DNA of 64,000 bases, taken from positions 141,565,797 through 141,629,796 of the forward strand of contig BTPG01000003.1 in assembly GCA_036245525.1 (NCBI GenBank), read 5' to 3'. Made by a program: the position numbers and the translations under genes. Positions 10,175 to 21,656 of the stretch are shown here, piece after piece (position 1 is the stretch's first letter; the number at the start of each line of letters is the position of its first letter). This stretch comes from Semisulcospira habei (lineage: Eukaryota; Mollusca; Gastropoda; Semisulcospiridae). The notes under the pieces were generated by a model. It searched no databases. It saw only the letters and a program-made list of their open reading frames with translations, and was not told the DNA's origin.

Positions 10175-12511
10175 CTGTAGTACTCTGTAGTATGGTCAGG
10201 ACCATACTACAGAGAACCAAATAGACCATATCTGCATTAGCAAGAAATTTAGAAGATCCCTTCAAGATGTTCGAGTGAGGAGGGGAGCAGATGTCGCCTC
10301 AGATCACGATCTGCTTACCTTAAGAATAAAGCTCAAGTTAAAGAAAAGCCGCACCGAGACAACAAGAAGACAGCGCTATAATGTAGGCCTCCTGAGAGAG
10401 ACTGGAGTGAGAGAAGAGTTCAGACTGGTGCTGTCCATACGGTTTCAAGCGCTACAGGAGCTAGTAAATGAAGAGGAGGCAGTCACCACAGAGCAGCAGT
10501 GGAAGGCAGTTAGAGAGGCGCTGAACTCAACCTGTAGGGTTCAGGAAACAACATCACAAGGACTGGCTGTCGGCACAGACTTTGAAGAAGATAGAAGTGA
10601 GGAAGCAGAAGAAAGCAGTTGTTAACAACAGTCGCACGAGAGCAGCCAAAGCAAGGGCACAGGAGGAATACTCGGAAGCCAACCGCGAGGTGAAGAGGAG
10701 TATCAGAGCAGACAAGAGGGCCTACACAGACAGCCTGGCGGCAGAGGCAGAAAAGGCAGCAGGCAGCGGCAACATGAAACAGCTCTACGACATTACCAGA
10801 AGATTGTCGGGAAAGTATGCCCATACAGAAAGACCAGTAAAAGACAAAGACGGCAAGTCTATTGCAGACAGAGCAGACCAACTCGACAGATGGGCCGAGT
10901 ATTTTGAAGAGTTACTGAACAGACCCACCTCATCCGACCCCCCAGACATCCAGCCAGCAGAGACTGACCTACCCATCAGCTGTGACAGACCCAGCCGGGA
11001 AGAGATCAGAAGAGCAGTGGCATTTTTGAAGAACGGCAAAGCAGCAGGGCCAGATGGCATCCCAGCGGAGGCTCTGAAAGCAGACCTAGAGACAACAGTA
11101 GAGCTGCTGTACCCACTGTTTGGAAAGATCTGGGAAGAGGAGGTGATGCCGGCTGACTGGAAGGAGGGGTACCTAATCAAGCTTCCCAAGAAAGGTGACC
11201 TCAGCAAGTGTTCCAACTACAGAGGAATCACCTTGCTGTCAGTACCAGGAAAGGTCTTCAACAGGATCATCATGAAGAGAATGAAGAGCTCCGTCGACCC
11301 CCAGGTGAAAGACCAGCAAGCAGGATTCAGGAAAAACCGATCTTGTAGAGACCAGATCGCCACTCTCCACATCATCATGGAACAGTCTCTGGAGTGGAGC
11401 TCCCCGCTGTACGTCAACTTTGTAGATTACAAGAAAGCATTTGACAGCGTAGACCGAGAGACTTTGTGGAAACTCCTACGACACTACGGTGTACCCACAA
11501 AGCTCGTCTGCCTGATCAAGAGCAGCTACGATGGCATGACATGTCGCGTGATCCACGAAGGGCAGTTCACCAGAGAGCTCCAGGTCAGAACCGGCGTCAG
11601 GCAGGGGTGTTTGCTGTCTCCGTTCCTCTTCCTACTGGCCATAGACTGGGTCATGAAGAGGACCACTGAGCAGAGAAGAAGCGGAATACAGTGGACACTG
11701 TGGACACAGCGACCTCGATTTTGCAGACGACTTGGCTTTACTGTCCCACACTCATCAACAAATGCAGGATAAGACCACGAGGCTTGCTGACATCTCGTCC
11801 CAAGTGGGCCTCACCATCCACAAACAGAAAACAAAGACAATGAGGCTGAACGCAAACAGGGAAGTACCAGTCTTGCTTGCTGGCACCCTGTTGGAGGAGG
11901 TGGAGTCCTTCACCTATCTCGGGAGCATCATCGACAAAAGAGATATCTGATGCAGATATCAGAGCACGAATCGGTAAAGCCAGAGCAGCCTTTCTCCAGC
12001 TGAAAAAAAGTGTGGAGTTCCAGAGAGCTGTCACAACACACCGAAGTCCGGATTTTCAACTCAAACGTAAAAGCAGTTCTCCTATATGGAGCAGAGACTT
12101 GGAGGTTGACAAAAACCACAGTCAACAGAGTACAGATCTTCATAAACAGTTGTCTTAGAAGAATCTTGAAAATTCACTGGCCAGAGAAGATCAGCAACGT
12201 CAGACTGGGAGAGAACAGAGCAGACAACAGCAGAGAATGAAATTGGGCGAAGAAGATGTGGATGGATTGGTCACAGTCTGAGAAAGCCAGTTTCCAGTAT
12301 CACTAGGCAGGCATTGTCATGGAACCCCCAGGGAAAGAGGAAAAGAGGCAGGCCGAGAAACACCTGGCGTCGAGACCTCCAAGCAGACATTAAGAGACTG
12401 GGAACCACCTGGAGTAAAATTGAAGGAGAAGCACAGGACAGGAGTCGCTGGAGGTCTCTCGTCGACGGCCTATACCCTGGGAGGGGTGACAGGCGTAAGT
12501 AAAGTAAGTAA
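10175..12511 (+). mobile_element. 5'-truncated RTE-clade LINE, copy B
   Basis: This element is closely similar to the intact RTE at 14869-18070 but starts within the endonuclease, at [15 protein letters not shown] (about 10214). It ends with the same 3' structure, CDS stop then 'gtaagtaaagtaagtaa'. A perfect 13-bp target-site duplication flanks it. Retained blocks include SDH of the endonuclease, the RT fingers (GKAAGPDGIPAEAL), motif [34 protein letters not shown] and a frameshifted [10 protein letters not shown]. The coding frame is broken near 10560, 11690 and 11940-12240, so it is dead. At the 5' junction a 15-bp segment (10183-10197) is the exact reverse complement of the first bases of the element (10200-10214), as left by template switching or snap-back during integration. 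Confidence 0.92.
10214..12502 (+). pseudogene. RTE-type endonuclease/reverse transcriptase remnant
   Basis: Reading across several frames, this gives the C-terminal end of an apurinic-type endonuclease, the connector, reverse transcriptase (motif A D in FVDYKKAF, motif B-like [13 protein letters not shown]) and the C-terminal block ending in [18 protein letters not shown]. The longest open piece is 10582-11772. It is equivalent to about residues 290-1053 of the intact copy at 14899. Frameshifts near 10560 and 11690 and deletions near 12200 disable it. Confidence 0.9.
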
Positions 12512-12524
12512 GGTCTCTAAATTT
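12512..12524 (+). repeat. Target-site duplication (right), truncated RTE
   Basis: Exact copy of 10162-10174. It is followed by a C-rich low-complexity tract (12533-12590). Confidence 0.9.
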
Positions 12525-12603
12525 GACCTAATGCCCCCCCCCCCCCCCGCCCCCGGTCCCCCCCCCCCTCCGCTCCCCCCCTCCCCGGCTTTCAGGCGCC
12601 AGG

Positions 12604-12975
12604 ATAATAATAATAATAATAATAATGAGTATTTATATAGCGCTTAATCTTACTCAAAAGCTCTAAGCGCTTTACAATCTGTACACAAAAATAAAAATAC
12701 AATGACATATGCACATAACAAACAAAGCACAATGCCCGAACACACCACTTTTACAATAAACTAAACAACAATACATACATAATAATTTATATTCTAATTA
12801 ACATTCAGTATAAACAAGGAGGATTGCAGAACTACAACTAAGGCATCAAACACTGGCAGTTATTCAAAGTAAAGCTTGAAGAGGTGAGTTTTCAACGACC
12901 TCTTGAAGTCAGAGACAGACTCACTGTTTCTGACCTCAAGAGGAAGTGTATTCCATAACACTGGGGCTTGATAAC
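12604..12975 (-). mobile_element. CR1/L2-type LINE 3'-end fragment
   Basis: On the - strand the sequence encodes VLWNTLPLEVRNSESVSDFK then RSLKTHLFKLYFE, the usual C-terminal end of CR1/L2-group reverse transcriptases. It is followed by a 3' UTR ending 'gtaaagcgcttagagct...gcgctatataa' and (ATT)n at 12604-12625. The same tail structure ends the + strand fragment at 51525-52477. Confidence 0.75.
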
Positions 12976-13087
12976 ATTACCCTTGAACTATCACGATTGC
13001 TCCGTATCTTCCTGACATATTATTTCAGAGCTCCTGGTGCCAAGTTATCCCTCATGCTATCATGGTCGCTCCTTATGTTGTAATGTG

Positions 13088-13212
13088 TCATAATAATAAT
13101 AGTATTATCATTATTGTTATTATTATTATCATCATCGTTATATCATCATGCTCAAATAGGCTATTAGTATATTATTATTATTATCATCATCATCGTTATC
13201 ATTATTATTACT
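13088..13212 (+). repeat. (ATT/ATC)n microsatellite against a splice acceptor
   Basis: Mixed TAA, ATT, ATC and CAT trinucleotide repeats in two blocks run up to 'attactttcag', the acceptor of LDLa exon 3. Confidence 0.9.
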
Positions 13213-13217
13213 TTCAG

Positions 13218-13334
13218 CCACTGACTGCTCTGGCGTGCACCAGTTTAAGTGTGCCAACACAAGATGTTTGCCGATAGAGTACCGCTGTGACGGGAATAAC
13301 GACTGCCGTGACGGATCTGACGAACGTAGTTGCA
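13218..13334 (+). CDS. LDLa repeat exon (exon 3)
   Basis: Acceptor 'attactttcag' ends at 13217; donor TTGCA|GTGAGT at 13334/13335 is near consensus. The 117-nt exon is phase 1-1 and reads [17 protein letters not shown] then [22 protein letters not shown]. This is a textbook LDLa module: six cysteines, the F-x-C and G/N-x-C spacing, and an intact calcium motif CDG-x-x-DC-x-DGSDE. It continues the protein of exon 2 in frame. It should form a calcium-stabilised extracellular module. The three LDLa exons differ clearly from one another, so they are old duplicates. Confidence 0.92.
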
Positions 13335-13655
13335 GTGAGTCTCTCATTTTCAGTCGGATCGCATGTCAAGATAAGCGCTCGGGGTCCCGCCTATGTGACT
13401 TTTGTGTTAGTCTTGATGTGAGCTGGTGTGGGATTTTAGACGTCACAGCTGAGAGCCAGGAAGCTCCACAAGTACTGACCAGCACACATGAATAAAACAC
13501 AATTTACACCTAAACTTGTGCTCAGTTCCGCCATCAAAATGCTATACGTCGTTTGAACTGAGGTCAGGCATAATTTCAATGTCTATATAAATGCCTTAGA
13601 GATACCGTTTGGGAACCGTCTGGGTCAGTCCTGTCATCGTCTTATCTTAGCGTGC

Positions 13656-13717
13656 GCTGGTTTGTGATTTTGGACCTTACGGTCGCACAGCCGTAAGGTC
13701 CAATATCACAGACCAGC
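13656..13717. repeat. Short hairpin in intron
   Basis: 'gctggtttgtgattttggac' and 'gtccaatatcacagaccagc' pair across a short loop; the ccttacgg/ccgtaagg inner arms are perfect. A related sequence lies at 10045-10085. Confidence 0.7.
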
Positions 13718-13770
13718 ATATTTCAGAACCGCAATGTCCAAAATCACAAACCCGCGCTTTGTCGTTGCAG

Positions 13771-13905
13771 GCACATTTACGTGCAGCCCTCGCGAGGTTC
13801 ACTGTGACGCGGGGGCCGGGATTTGTATTGAGCAGGCCTTCATGTGTGACGGGGATAACGATTGTGGGACCGGCTGGGATGAGATCCCTGCGAACTGCCA
13901 CACAG
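13771..13905 (+). CDS. LDLa repeat exon (exon 4)
   Basis: Acceptor 'tttgtcgttgcag' ends at 13770; donor ACACAG|GTTGAA at 13905/13906. The 135-nt exon is phase 1-1 and joins exon 3 as S-TFTCSPREVHCDAGAG then ICIEQAFMCDGDNDCGTGWDE. All six cysteines are present (TFTC, VHC, GIC, FMC, NDC, ANC). The calcium motif is altered: DC-GTGWDE in place of DC-x-DGSDE, so calcium binding may be weaker. The following exon is not identified with confidence; the next 12 kb is almost entirely mobile DNA, with a weak candidate at 26876. The absence of a stop implies that the gene continues. Confidence 0.82.
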
Positions 13906-14001
13906 GTTGAACGGACGATCTATCGTTCTGCCAGTCAGAAATGAATAAAACATAGACAAAGTTACAATTGTTATGTGTTCGTGTTATTTGTAAAGAGTCG
14001 T

Positions 14002-14154
<153 letters not shown>

Positions 14155-14262
14155 CAGGACATGTTTTAAAAGAGGTCAACGTGTACCGTGCATAATCATT
14201 TATCCACGAAAAATTAAATTTCATTTTATTGTATTACATTTCATTTCGTTTCGTTTCATTAA

Positions 14263-14417
<155 letters not shown>

Positions 14418-14490
14418 GTCTTATCTCATTAGGATACAGGATAAAAGCTGCAAGTGGTGGTTAGACGACGAATTTCAACCTGTCCAAGAG

Positions 14491-14855
14491 ATGGTAAACA
14501 ATCTTGCAGCGAGCACTGACATTCTTTCCCAGTGCCCTTCCTCCCCCGCCCAGACGCCCGCCCTACCACCAGCCAGGGAGCAAACGCCGGGCATCCCACC
14601 CTCCACTCAGCCTCGCGAGTGTACTCTTCCACCTGAGGTGGCGACCACCGGCCCAGTCAACAACGACGATGCCCCGCCCACATTCCTCCAATCCACGACT
14701 AGCCTCCAGTGTGACATCGAAACTGCTTCCCTGGAGCAAGTCTCTTCTAACCCTTCCCCTTCAGATCCTTCGTCTGACGTCACCAAATCCACCGACCCGA
14801 CCAACGCCACGCCCATATCACGCAGCGACCACATTCAATCACAATAGCAGCCGTC
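14491..14855 (+). pseudogene. ORF1 of an esterase-type LINE, N-terminal part
   Basis: The ORF from 14491 is Pro/Ser/Thr-rich ([18 protein letters not shown]). In a second frame (from about 14504) it runs to [11 protein letters not shown], which continues exactly in frame into FNGTTLSSDQSH at 18084 when the inserted RTE and one target duplication are taken out. It is therefore the first part of the ORF1-like gene whose remainder lies at 18084-19836. ORF1 proteins of CR1/L2-group LINEs bind RNA and act in the retrotransposition particle. The frame change between 14491 and 14800 shows it was already damaged or is a chance overlap. Confidence 0.6.
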
Positions 14856-14868
14856 AACAAGTTGATAA
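14856..14868 (+). repeat. Target-site duplication (left), intact RTE
   Basis: 'aacaagttgataa' is repeated exactly at 18071-18083. Confidence 0.95.
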
Positions 14869-17800
14869 ACTCCGCCGAGGTGTATCCTAAAGGTTACCTT
14901 GCCGGTCCCAAGCCCGGATAAAGGAGGAGGGTTGGGCGTAGGGCTAGCAACCCTACCCCGGAAAACACTTCCTGCTACAGAAACGCCAACAGAGAATCAA
15001 AAAGAAAACTCAGCCCTGGGAAGAGAGAGGTCTTCAACAAGAAGATTTATGACACCATGTAGTGAAAGCCAGAAGACTCTGGAAGCTACAAGGCTGATAC
15101 CCTTTCTTTCGACCAGGGCAATCAGCATTGGTACATGGAACGTAAGAACCATGTGGGAGACAGGAAAAACATTTCAAGTAGCGGCGGAGATGAAGAACTA
15201 CAACCTTGCCCTTCTTGGAGTTAGTGAGACAAGATGGACACAATCTGGACAGAAGCAACTAGCATCAGGAGAGAAGCTGTTGTATTCTGGACATGAAGAG
15301 GACAACGCCCCTCACACACAAGGAGTTGCATTGATGCTCTCAAAAGAAGCACAAAGAGCACTCATAGGATGGGAACCTCATGGACCCAGAATTATTACAG
15401 CTTCCTTCCGTACCAAGATGGAGAAGATCAAGATGAACGTTATTCAATGTTACGCACCCACCAACGACAGTGATGAAACCATCAAGGATCAGTTTTACGA
15501 GAGACTACGGTCTATCATAGAGAAGTATTCAGAAAAGGACTTCACCATTTTGATGGGAGACCTTAATGCCAAGATAGGAACGGATAACTCTGGATATGAA
15601 GAAGTCATGGGGCGCCATGGACTAGGAGATAGAAACGACAATGGGGAGAGGCTGGCAGACCTGTGCGCATCAAACAACTTGGTCATCGGTGGCAGCGTTT
15701 TCCCCCACAAGAACATTCACAAGACCACATGGGTTTCTCCAGACCACATAACAAAGAACCAGATTGACCACATCTGCATCAGTAAGAAATTCAGAAGGTC
15801 CATGCAAGATGTGAGAGCAAAGAGAGGAGCGGACGTGGCCTCGGACCACCATCTCGTGGTGGCCAGGCTAAAACTGAAACTAAAAATGAACTCGACAGCA
15901 GCGCACAGGGCACAACAGAAATACAATACCACCTTCCTGAGAGACACTACCAAGCTGCAAGAGTTCAAGTTGACCCTCAGCAACAAGTTTCAAGTGTTAC
16001 AGGAGCTGTTGGAAGAGGAGGAAGGTACCCTCGAGAGCAAGTGGGAAGGAATTAAAGAAGCAGTTACATCAACCTGCCAGGAAGTGCTTGGTCCCAAGAA
16101 GCACCAACATAAAGAATGGATCTCGGTTGACACACTGAGTAAAATTTATGAGAGGAAGAACAAAAAGATGGCCGTCAACAACAGTCGAACAAGAGCAGAG
16201 AAAGCCAAGGCACAAGCAGAGTACACAGACGCAAATAAACGAACGAAGAAGAGCATTAGAGCAGACAAGCAGAAATATGTGGACGACCTGGCAACCAAAG
16301 CAGAGCAAGCAGTTAGAGAGGGCAACATGAAAGAACTTTACAACACCACCAAGAAGCTAGCAGGGAAGTACCGTAGACCCGAACGTCCGGTCAAAGACAA
16401 GGAAGGAAAACCAATCATGGGCGATCAAGAACAGAGAAACAGGTGGAAAGAACACTTTGAAGAGCTCCTGAATAGACCAGCACCGAAGAACCCACCAGAC
16501 ATCGAACCTGCTGAATCGTACCTACATATAGAGGACAGCCCACCCACAAGAGAAGAAATTAGGATGGCCATTAAGCAGCTCAGGAATGGAAAAGCAGCAG
16601 GACCAGACAGCATCCCAGCTGAGGCGCTCAAGTCGGACTTAGAAACAACAGTGGGAATGCTATACCCACTATTTAAGAAGATCTGGGAACAGGAACAAAT
16701 ACCAGCTGACTGGAAAGAGGGATATCTTATTAAGATTCCGAAGAAAGGAGACATTAGTAACTGCACGAATTACAGAGGGATCACGCTCTTATCAGTGCCG
16801 GGGAAAGTATTCAATAGGGTTCTGCTAAACAGAATGAAAGACCCAGTCGACGCCCTACTTAGAGATCAACAGGCTGGCTTTCGCAAAAATCGATCCTGCG
16901 CTGACCAGATTGCAACGCTGCGAATTATAATTGAGCAGTCGTTAGAGTGGAACTCACCCCTGTACATCAATTTCCTTGACTATGAGAAAGCATTTGACAA
17001 CGTGGACAGAGAGACCCAATGGAAGCTCCTAAGGCACTATGGGATACCTGAAAAAATCTCCACCATTATCAGGAACTCATATCAGGATCTAAGTTGTAAA
17101 GTGGTACATGGAGGGCAACTCACTGAGGCATTCCAGGTGAGGACAGGCGTCAGACAAGGATGTCTTCTCTCGCCATTCCTCTTTCTACTGGCGATTGATT
17201 GGATTATGAAGACCTCGACAGCTCAGAGAAGAAATGGAATCCAGTGGACACCTTGGAAGCAGCTAACTGACCTGGACTTCGCAGATGACTTGGCCCTACT
17301 ATCACACACTCAGCAGCAGATGCAGGAGATGACAACCAGAGTAGCAGATACCTCCGCACAGGTTGGCCTCAATATTCACAAAGGCAAGAGTAAGATACTC
17401 AAGACAAACACAGCCACCACCAACCCGATTATGCTTGACAAAGAAGCACTGGAGGAGGTGGATGCCTTTACTTATTTGGGTAGCGTCATCGACAAACAGG
17501 GAGGCTCAGATACAGATGTCAAGCAAAGGATAGGGAAAGCACGAACAGCATTTATACAATTGAGAAACATCTGGAGATCAAAAAAACTATCAACCAAGAC
17601 CAAAGTCAGGATCTTCAACACCAATGTCAAGGCAGTTCTTCTATACGGAGCAGAAACTTGGAGAACAACAGTTGCCATCACAAAGAGAATACAAGTCTTC
17701 ATTAACAACTGCCTGCGCAAGATCCTAAATATCCATTGGCCAGAGACCATCAGCAACAACGAACTCTGGAACAGAACCAACCAGCTGCCTGCAGAAGACG

Positions 17801-18070
17801 AAATTAAACAACGACGTTGGAGATGGATAGGGCACACTTTACGTAAGCCAGCAGACATCACCAGGCAAGCCCTAACATGGAATCCACAGGGCACGCGGAA
17901 AAGAGGCAGACCAAGAAACACATGGCGCCGGGAACTGGATGCAGACCTTAAGACCATAAAGATGACCTGGAACCAAGTGGAAAGGAGAGCCCGGGACAGA
18001 GACTCTTGGAGATCCTTTGTAGGCGGCCTATGCCCCAGTAGGGGTGCAAGGCATAAGTAAGTAAGTAAGT
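14869..18070 (+). mobile_element. Apparently complete RTE-clade LINE
   Basis: A 3.2-kb insertion bounded by a perfect 13-bp target-site duplication. A short 5' UTR ('actccgccgaggtg...') leads straight into a single ORF, and the 3' end is only (TAAG)n, both characteristic of RTE elements. It interrupts an esterase-type ORF1, so it is younger than that element. With an unbroken ORF it is the best candidate for recent or current activity in the window. The copy at 10175-12511 is a relative with a different age. Confidence 0.95.
14899..18060 (+). CDS. RTE endonuclease-reverse transcriptase polyprotein (intact)
   Basis: The open frame of 1053 codons begins with a TTG at 14899; the first ATG is at 15049, giving [16 protein letters not shown] and 1003 residues. 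The endonuclease spans about residues 70-330: [12 protein letters not shown], catalytic E in [16 protein letters not shown] and the SDH of [11 protein letters not shown]. The reverse transcriptase spans about 570-850: [14 protein letters not shown], motif [33 protein letters not shown] and FADD (17278-17289). The tail carries [20 protein letters not shown] and the basic [17 protein letters not shown] block. All catalytic residues are present. It nicks target DNA and copies its RNA there by target-primed reverse transcription. The stop lies 10 bases before the target duplication, as expected for RTE. Confidence 0.95.
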   Translation: MPVPSPDKGGGLGVGLATLPRKTLPATETPTENQKENSALGRERSSTRRFMTPCSESQKTLEATRLIPFLSTRAISIGTWNVRTMWETGKTFQVAAEMKNYNLALLGVSETRWTQSGQKQLASGEKLLYSGHEEDNAPHTQGVALMLSKEAQRALIGWEPHGPRIITASFRTKMEKIKMNVIQCYAPTNDSDETIKDQFYERLRSIIEKYSEKDFTILMGDLNAKIGTDNSGYEEVMGRHGLGDRNDNGERLADLCASNNLVIGGSVFPHKNIHKTTWVSPDHITKNQIDHICISKKFRRSMQDVRAKRGADVASDHHLVVARLKLKLKMNSTAAHRAQQKYNTTFLRDTTKLQEFKLTLSNKFQVLQELLEEEEGTLESKWEGIKEAVTSTCQEVLGPKKHQHKEWISVDTLSKIYERKNKKMAVNNSRTRAEKAKAQAEYTDANKRTKKSIRADKQKYVDDLATKAEQAVREGNMKELYNTTKKLAGKYRRPERPVKDKEGKPIMGDQEQRNRWKEHFEELLNRPAPKNPPDIEPAESYLHIEDSPPTREEIRMAIKQLRNGKAAGPDSIPAEALKSDLETTVGMLYPLFKKIWEQEQIPADWKEGYLIKIPKKGDISNCTNYRGITLLSVPGKVFNRVLLNRMKDPVDALLRDQQAGFRKNRSCADQIATLRIIIEQSLEWNSPLYINFLDYEKAFDNVDRETQWKLLRHYGIPEKISTIIRNSYQDLSCKVVHGGQLTEAFQVRTGVRQGCLLSPFLFLLAIDWIMKTSTAQRRNGIQWTPWKQLTDLDFADDLALLSHTQQQMQEMTTRVADTSAQVGLNIHKGKSKILKTNTATTNPIMLDKEALEEVDAFTYLGSVIDKQGGSDTDVKQRIGKARTAFIQLRNIWRSKKLSTKTKVRIFNTNVKAVLLYGAETWRTTVAITKRIQVFINNCLRKILNIHWPETISNNELWNRTNQLPAEDEIKQRRWRWIGHTLRKPADITRQALTWNPQGTRKRGRPRNTWRRELDADLKTIKMTWNQVERRARDRDSWRSFVGGLCPSRGARHK

Positions 18071-18083
18071 AACAAGTTGATAA
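18071..18083 (+). repeat. Target-site duplication (right), intact RTE
   Basis: Exact copy of 14856-14868, directly after the (TAAG)n tail. Confidence 0.95.
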
Positions 18084-19836
18084 GTTTAACGGTACAACAT
18101 TATCCTCTGATCAATCCCACCCTCCATACTTACTTGAGATTGCGCCATCCCCGACTACCCTGTCCATCCTGCAACAACAACTGATGGAAGCAACCGCCTG
18201 CATCCAGGAACTCAGAACTGAGCTGCAGACGGTCAAACAGGAGCTGGCTACTGTCAAGCAGCAGCATGCATCCCTCAGCTCCAGACAGGACAGCCTTGAC
18301 AATGACCGCAGGGACAATGAAGCCAAGTTCAAGCACGGCCTTCAAGCTGCTGACCAGTCCCTGCAAGACTATGCAACCTCAACCGAAAAAGCGATTAAGA
18401 AGTTAAGTCACGAACACAGCACTCTGTCCACACAAGTGACGAAACTTGCACTCAGCAAAGACACACGGCGCTACGCTTCGTACGCTGAAAAAACAAATTG
18501 AATCCCTGTCGCCTTCAACAAAATCCAGTACCACCCTGTCCGTCCAAGACCCTGGTACAAGCCAGTCCCTATCAAACTTCCCATCTCCCTCAAGCTGCAA
18601 CAACCACGTCAGTATGCAGGACTTGTCATCAACCAATAGCACACCAGTTACTTCACAACGCCTGTCGTTAACAAGCGGAACCCCTAACTCAGCTGCGTAA
18701 TCGCTTCGCAGCCCTTGCCACAGATGATGATTGTGATGTAATCACATAGGGACTCTTGCAAGAAGCTGAACAGACAACCCCTAAAACCACGTTTGCACCC
18801 GTTGCCAAGACACCGTATGACCACCTCTGCAACATGAACATCAGGTCAGATTCTAACGTTCTGCTGCTCGACGACTCCATTATGAAGCGGGTCAGCGAAC
18901 GAAAAGTCGGATAAAGACCTCAACGTGCAGAACCTGGCAGTGTCCGGCCTATCAGTCGAGGCCTTGGGCAAGTGGCTTACAAACCTCCCCTCCCCCCCCC
19001 CCCTACTCAACGTATCCGGCATGTAGTTTTTCACGTAGGGATCAACAGCTGCAGCGACAAATAGGGGTCCCGTTCCGACACACACCTGGCTGAGGCTAAT
19101 CCGTCTAGTGTCCGCCGCATTCCCATGTGCTACACTCCAGGTCTCCTCCATCGTCCCTCCCTTCAGCAGTCACCAAGCCCTGTCACGACCTGCACGTCTG
19201 TCCAACGTCAACCTGAAACAGGCCTGTCAACAAACAAACACTCAGTTTGTTGACCACACCTCCACTTTCCTGACAAAGAACGGCGCCCCCAAGCAGGTCA
19301 TGTACAGGCGTGACAACACTATGACCCACCCCAGTGACGAGGGCACTAAACTGATTGCCTTCAAGATCCGCTACGGCGACCCTCCCCGCGGCCCCCACCA
19401 CCAACAGAGAGACGCCGGGGGGCACAGTCAACGGGGCGTGTCCAGCCTACCGTTAAGCCGTAACGTGACACGTGGCGAGAAAGGGCCGCAAGGCAACTTG
19501 TTGTCGGACCTTGGCGGATCGCAGCCTTTGATGTTCGACGCCCAGGACCGCCAACAGTTCGATTCAACCACACGCCACACGTCGACCAGCCAGCTTAGCC
19601 AACCAGCGACCGACAACGCGTTGGGGAGCAAACAACGCGGAGCACGTCAGGGGCCCCAGCTCCAGTCTTCAGATTTCCCACCACTAGTGCCAGCAGGAAC
19701 AGGCCGTATCGTTCCGCCAATGGCCGCCCCACCCACCAACGCCTGGTTCCAGAGTCAGGGAGCGGAGACCAACACGGCCCTGGATCCTCAACACCTGCTG
19801 AAGTTGCTGGCTCAGTTTTTAAGGCCGTTTGTCTGA
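18084..19836 (+). pseudogene. ORF1 of an esterase-type LINE: coiled coil and SGNH-hydrolase-like part
   Basis: From 18084 an open stretch to about 18500 encodes a clear coiled coil (IQELRTELQTVKQELATVKQ). A Ser/Thr-rich segment follows, then an SGNH/GDSL-esterase-like domain scattered over three frames: LLLDDSIMKRV (serine block, about 18859), NVQNLAVSGLSVEALGKWL (about 18924), VVFHVGINSCS (Gly/Asn block, about 19025) and DNTMTHPSDEG (His block, about 19312). This order is known from ORF1 proteins of several CR1/L2-group LINEs. Frameshifts near 18910 and 19060 and an in-frame stop inactivate it. A Gln/Pro-rich tail reaches the stop at 19836. No ORF2 of this element follows; the sequence goes into a (GT)n tract at 20067. 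Confidence 0.7.
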
Positions 19837-20061
19837 AGGACATCCCGCTACCTCTTTTGCTTCCAGGGCCAAGTGGTATAGACTTTAGGATGTTTTCTTT
19901 GTTCTAACCATACGAGGAGCGATGGATGGACCTTTATCGATGGAGGTTTTGTCCGATCAGCTCTGCGCCGCGCACAGCTGGTCGGTTACTACCTTCCGGC
20001 TTTCAGGGTCGATTAGTCGTTCCTACTTGGCGCTGGAAGTAAAAACGGTACGCATATACAC

Positions 20062-20250
<189 letters not shown>

Positions 20251-20261
20251 TGTAGTTTGCT

Positions 20262-20875
20262 GTCCATCGTAAACTTTAACGTTGGCATTTTCTCGGAGAC
20301 TTTTCAAGGCACATTCTTCAAACTTGGCCCAAGGATACTTTGTGGCGAGGCCTTTCTAAACATACCAATGTGAGTGACCTCTCACAAAGGTCAAGATCAC
20401 AGGGGCTCAAGAAATAGGTCAAAAATAGCTATATTTTGACATTTTTTTTTCTGAAATACTATTCACAACTTCAAAACCAAACTTGGTACAAAGATAGCTG
20501 AGGGTAAGACCTTTCCATGCCTACTAATTTGGTTGATCCCTCGGTAAGGTCAAGGGTCACAAGAGCCGGCTCAGGAAATAGGTTCAAAATAGCCACATTT
20601 TGACAAAAGATGTTATTTTTTTCAAAAACAACTTTAAACCCAAACTTGCTACAGAGATACCTGATGGGAAGACCTATCTATGCATACTGTTTTGGATAAC
20701 GCTTCGGAAAAGTCAAGAATCATAGGCTGGCAAATGTGTGTAAAATGCCAATTTGTGATAAAATTTTAGGTATTGGCAACATTTTTGCAAATTTTTCCAA
20801 TCAAACTTGGCACAAAGGTAGCTGGTAAGACCTTTCTGTGCATTCGAATTTACTCAACTCATTGCAGAGGTCAAG
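20262..20875 (+). repeat. Dispersed repeat R2, copy A (truncated)
   Basis: It starts at the end of the GT tract with 'gtaaactttaacgttggcat'. It contains three to four degenerate internal repeats of about 165 bp, each with 'caaacttgg.acaaagata', 'gg.aagacctttc', 'ggtcaagggtcac' and 'attttgaca'. Homologous to 21657-22382 and, inverted, to 48797-49760 and 50122-50933. It lacks the outer terminal repeat. Confidence 0.8.
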
Positions 20876-20997
20876 GGTGGGGAAGGGGATGCAGGGTTGG
20901 ATCCAGGTTGGGGCAGGGGGGTTCAGACCAAATTTGTAAAAATGCTATAACAAAGTCCCTTTTTGGGGTGTTTGGGACCCCCACCCCCACCCCCCTC

Positions 20998-21270
20998 CCT
21001 CATTTGTTCATTCGGTCCTTGGAAGCAGGGTCTATCGCATTGCCCCCACCCCCTCCCCCCTCCCCCCCCCCCCCCTCCCCCCCCCCCCCCCCCTCTTGCA
21101 CTCCTTGCTGTTTGATTTTGGCACCCCGAAAGCAAGGTCTGTCGTTCTGAACCCCCCCTCGGTTGTTTGAATTTTGCGACCCCTGACAGCAAGGTCCGTC
21201 GACTCCCCCCTCCCCCTCCTCTCCCCGTTGTTTGATTCTTCGGCCCTTGGAAGCAAGGTCTGTCAACTAC
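20998..21270 (+). repeat. Tandem repeat with poly-C spacers
   Basis: Four degenerate units share 'tgtttgattcttcggcccttggaagcaaggtctgtc' in part, separated by C-rich runs of 10-40 bases (21042-21093, 21150-21156, 21204-21224). Confidence 0.7.
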
Positions 21271-21656
21271 GTGAGGCTAGTATCTGATAAGTGAAGTTAT
21301 TGCCTGAGTCACGGGAGTTCGCTACACTGACCCTTGTAGGCCTGAGGGAGGTCAAAGGAACCATGCATTGTACCCCCTTCGACCAACAAGGTATTCAAGC
21401 TGTTTTGTTTACAGGAAAAAACTCAAATTCGCTCATCTTGCGGATATAAGACACCATTGAATGTGGCATTTGGTCACGTGACAACATGTGGGCGTTAGCT
21501 TTGGCGCCTCGTGTTTTGAAAGTTTATGAATTTGGATTACCAAACAATGCCCCCTCACAGTCAGACTGGTGCTGAGAGCGATTTTAAGGTAAATTTTTAT
21601 TTTTACAGCGTTCACATGAGGTCACAAATAGTGAGAGGACCGTATTCACTTTTCTG

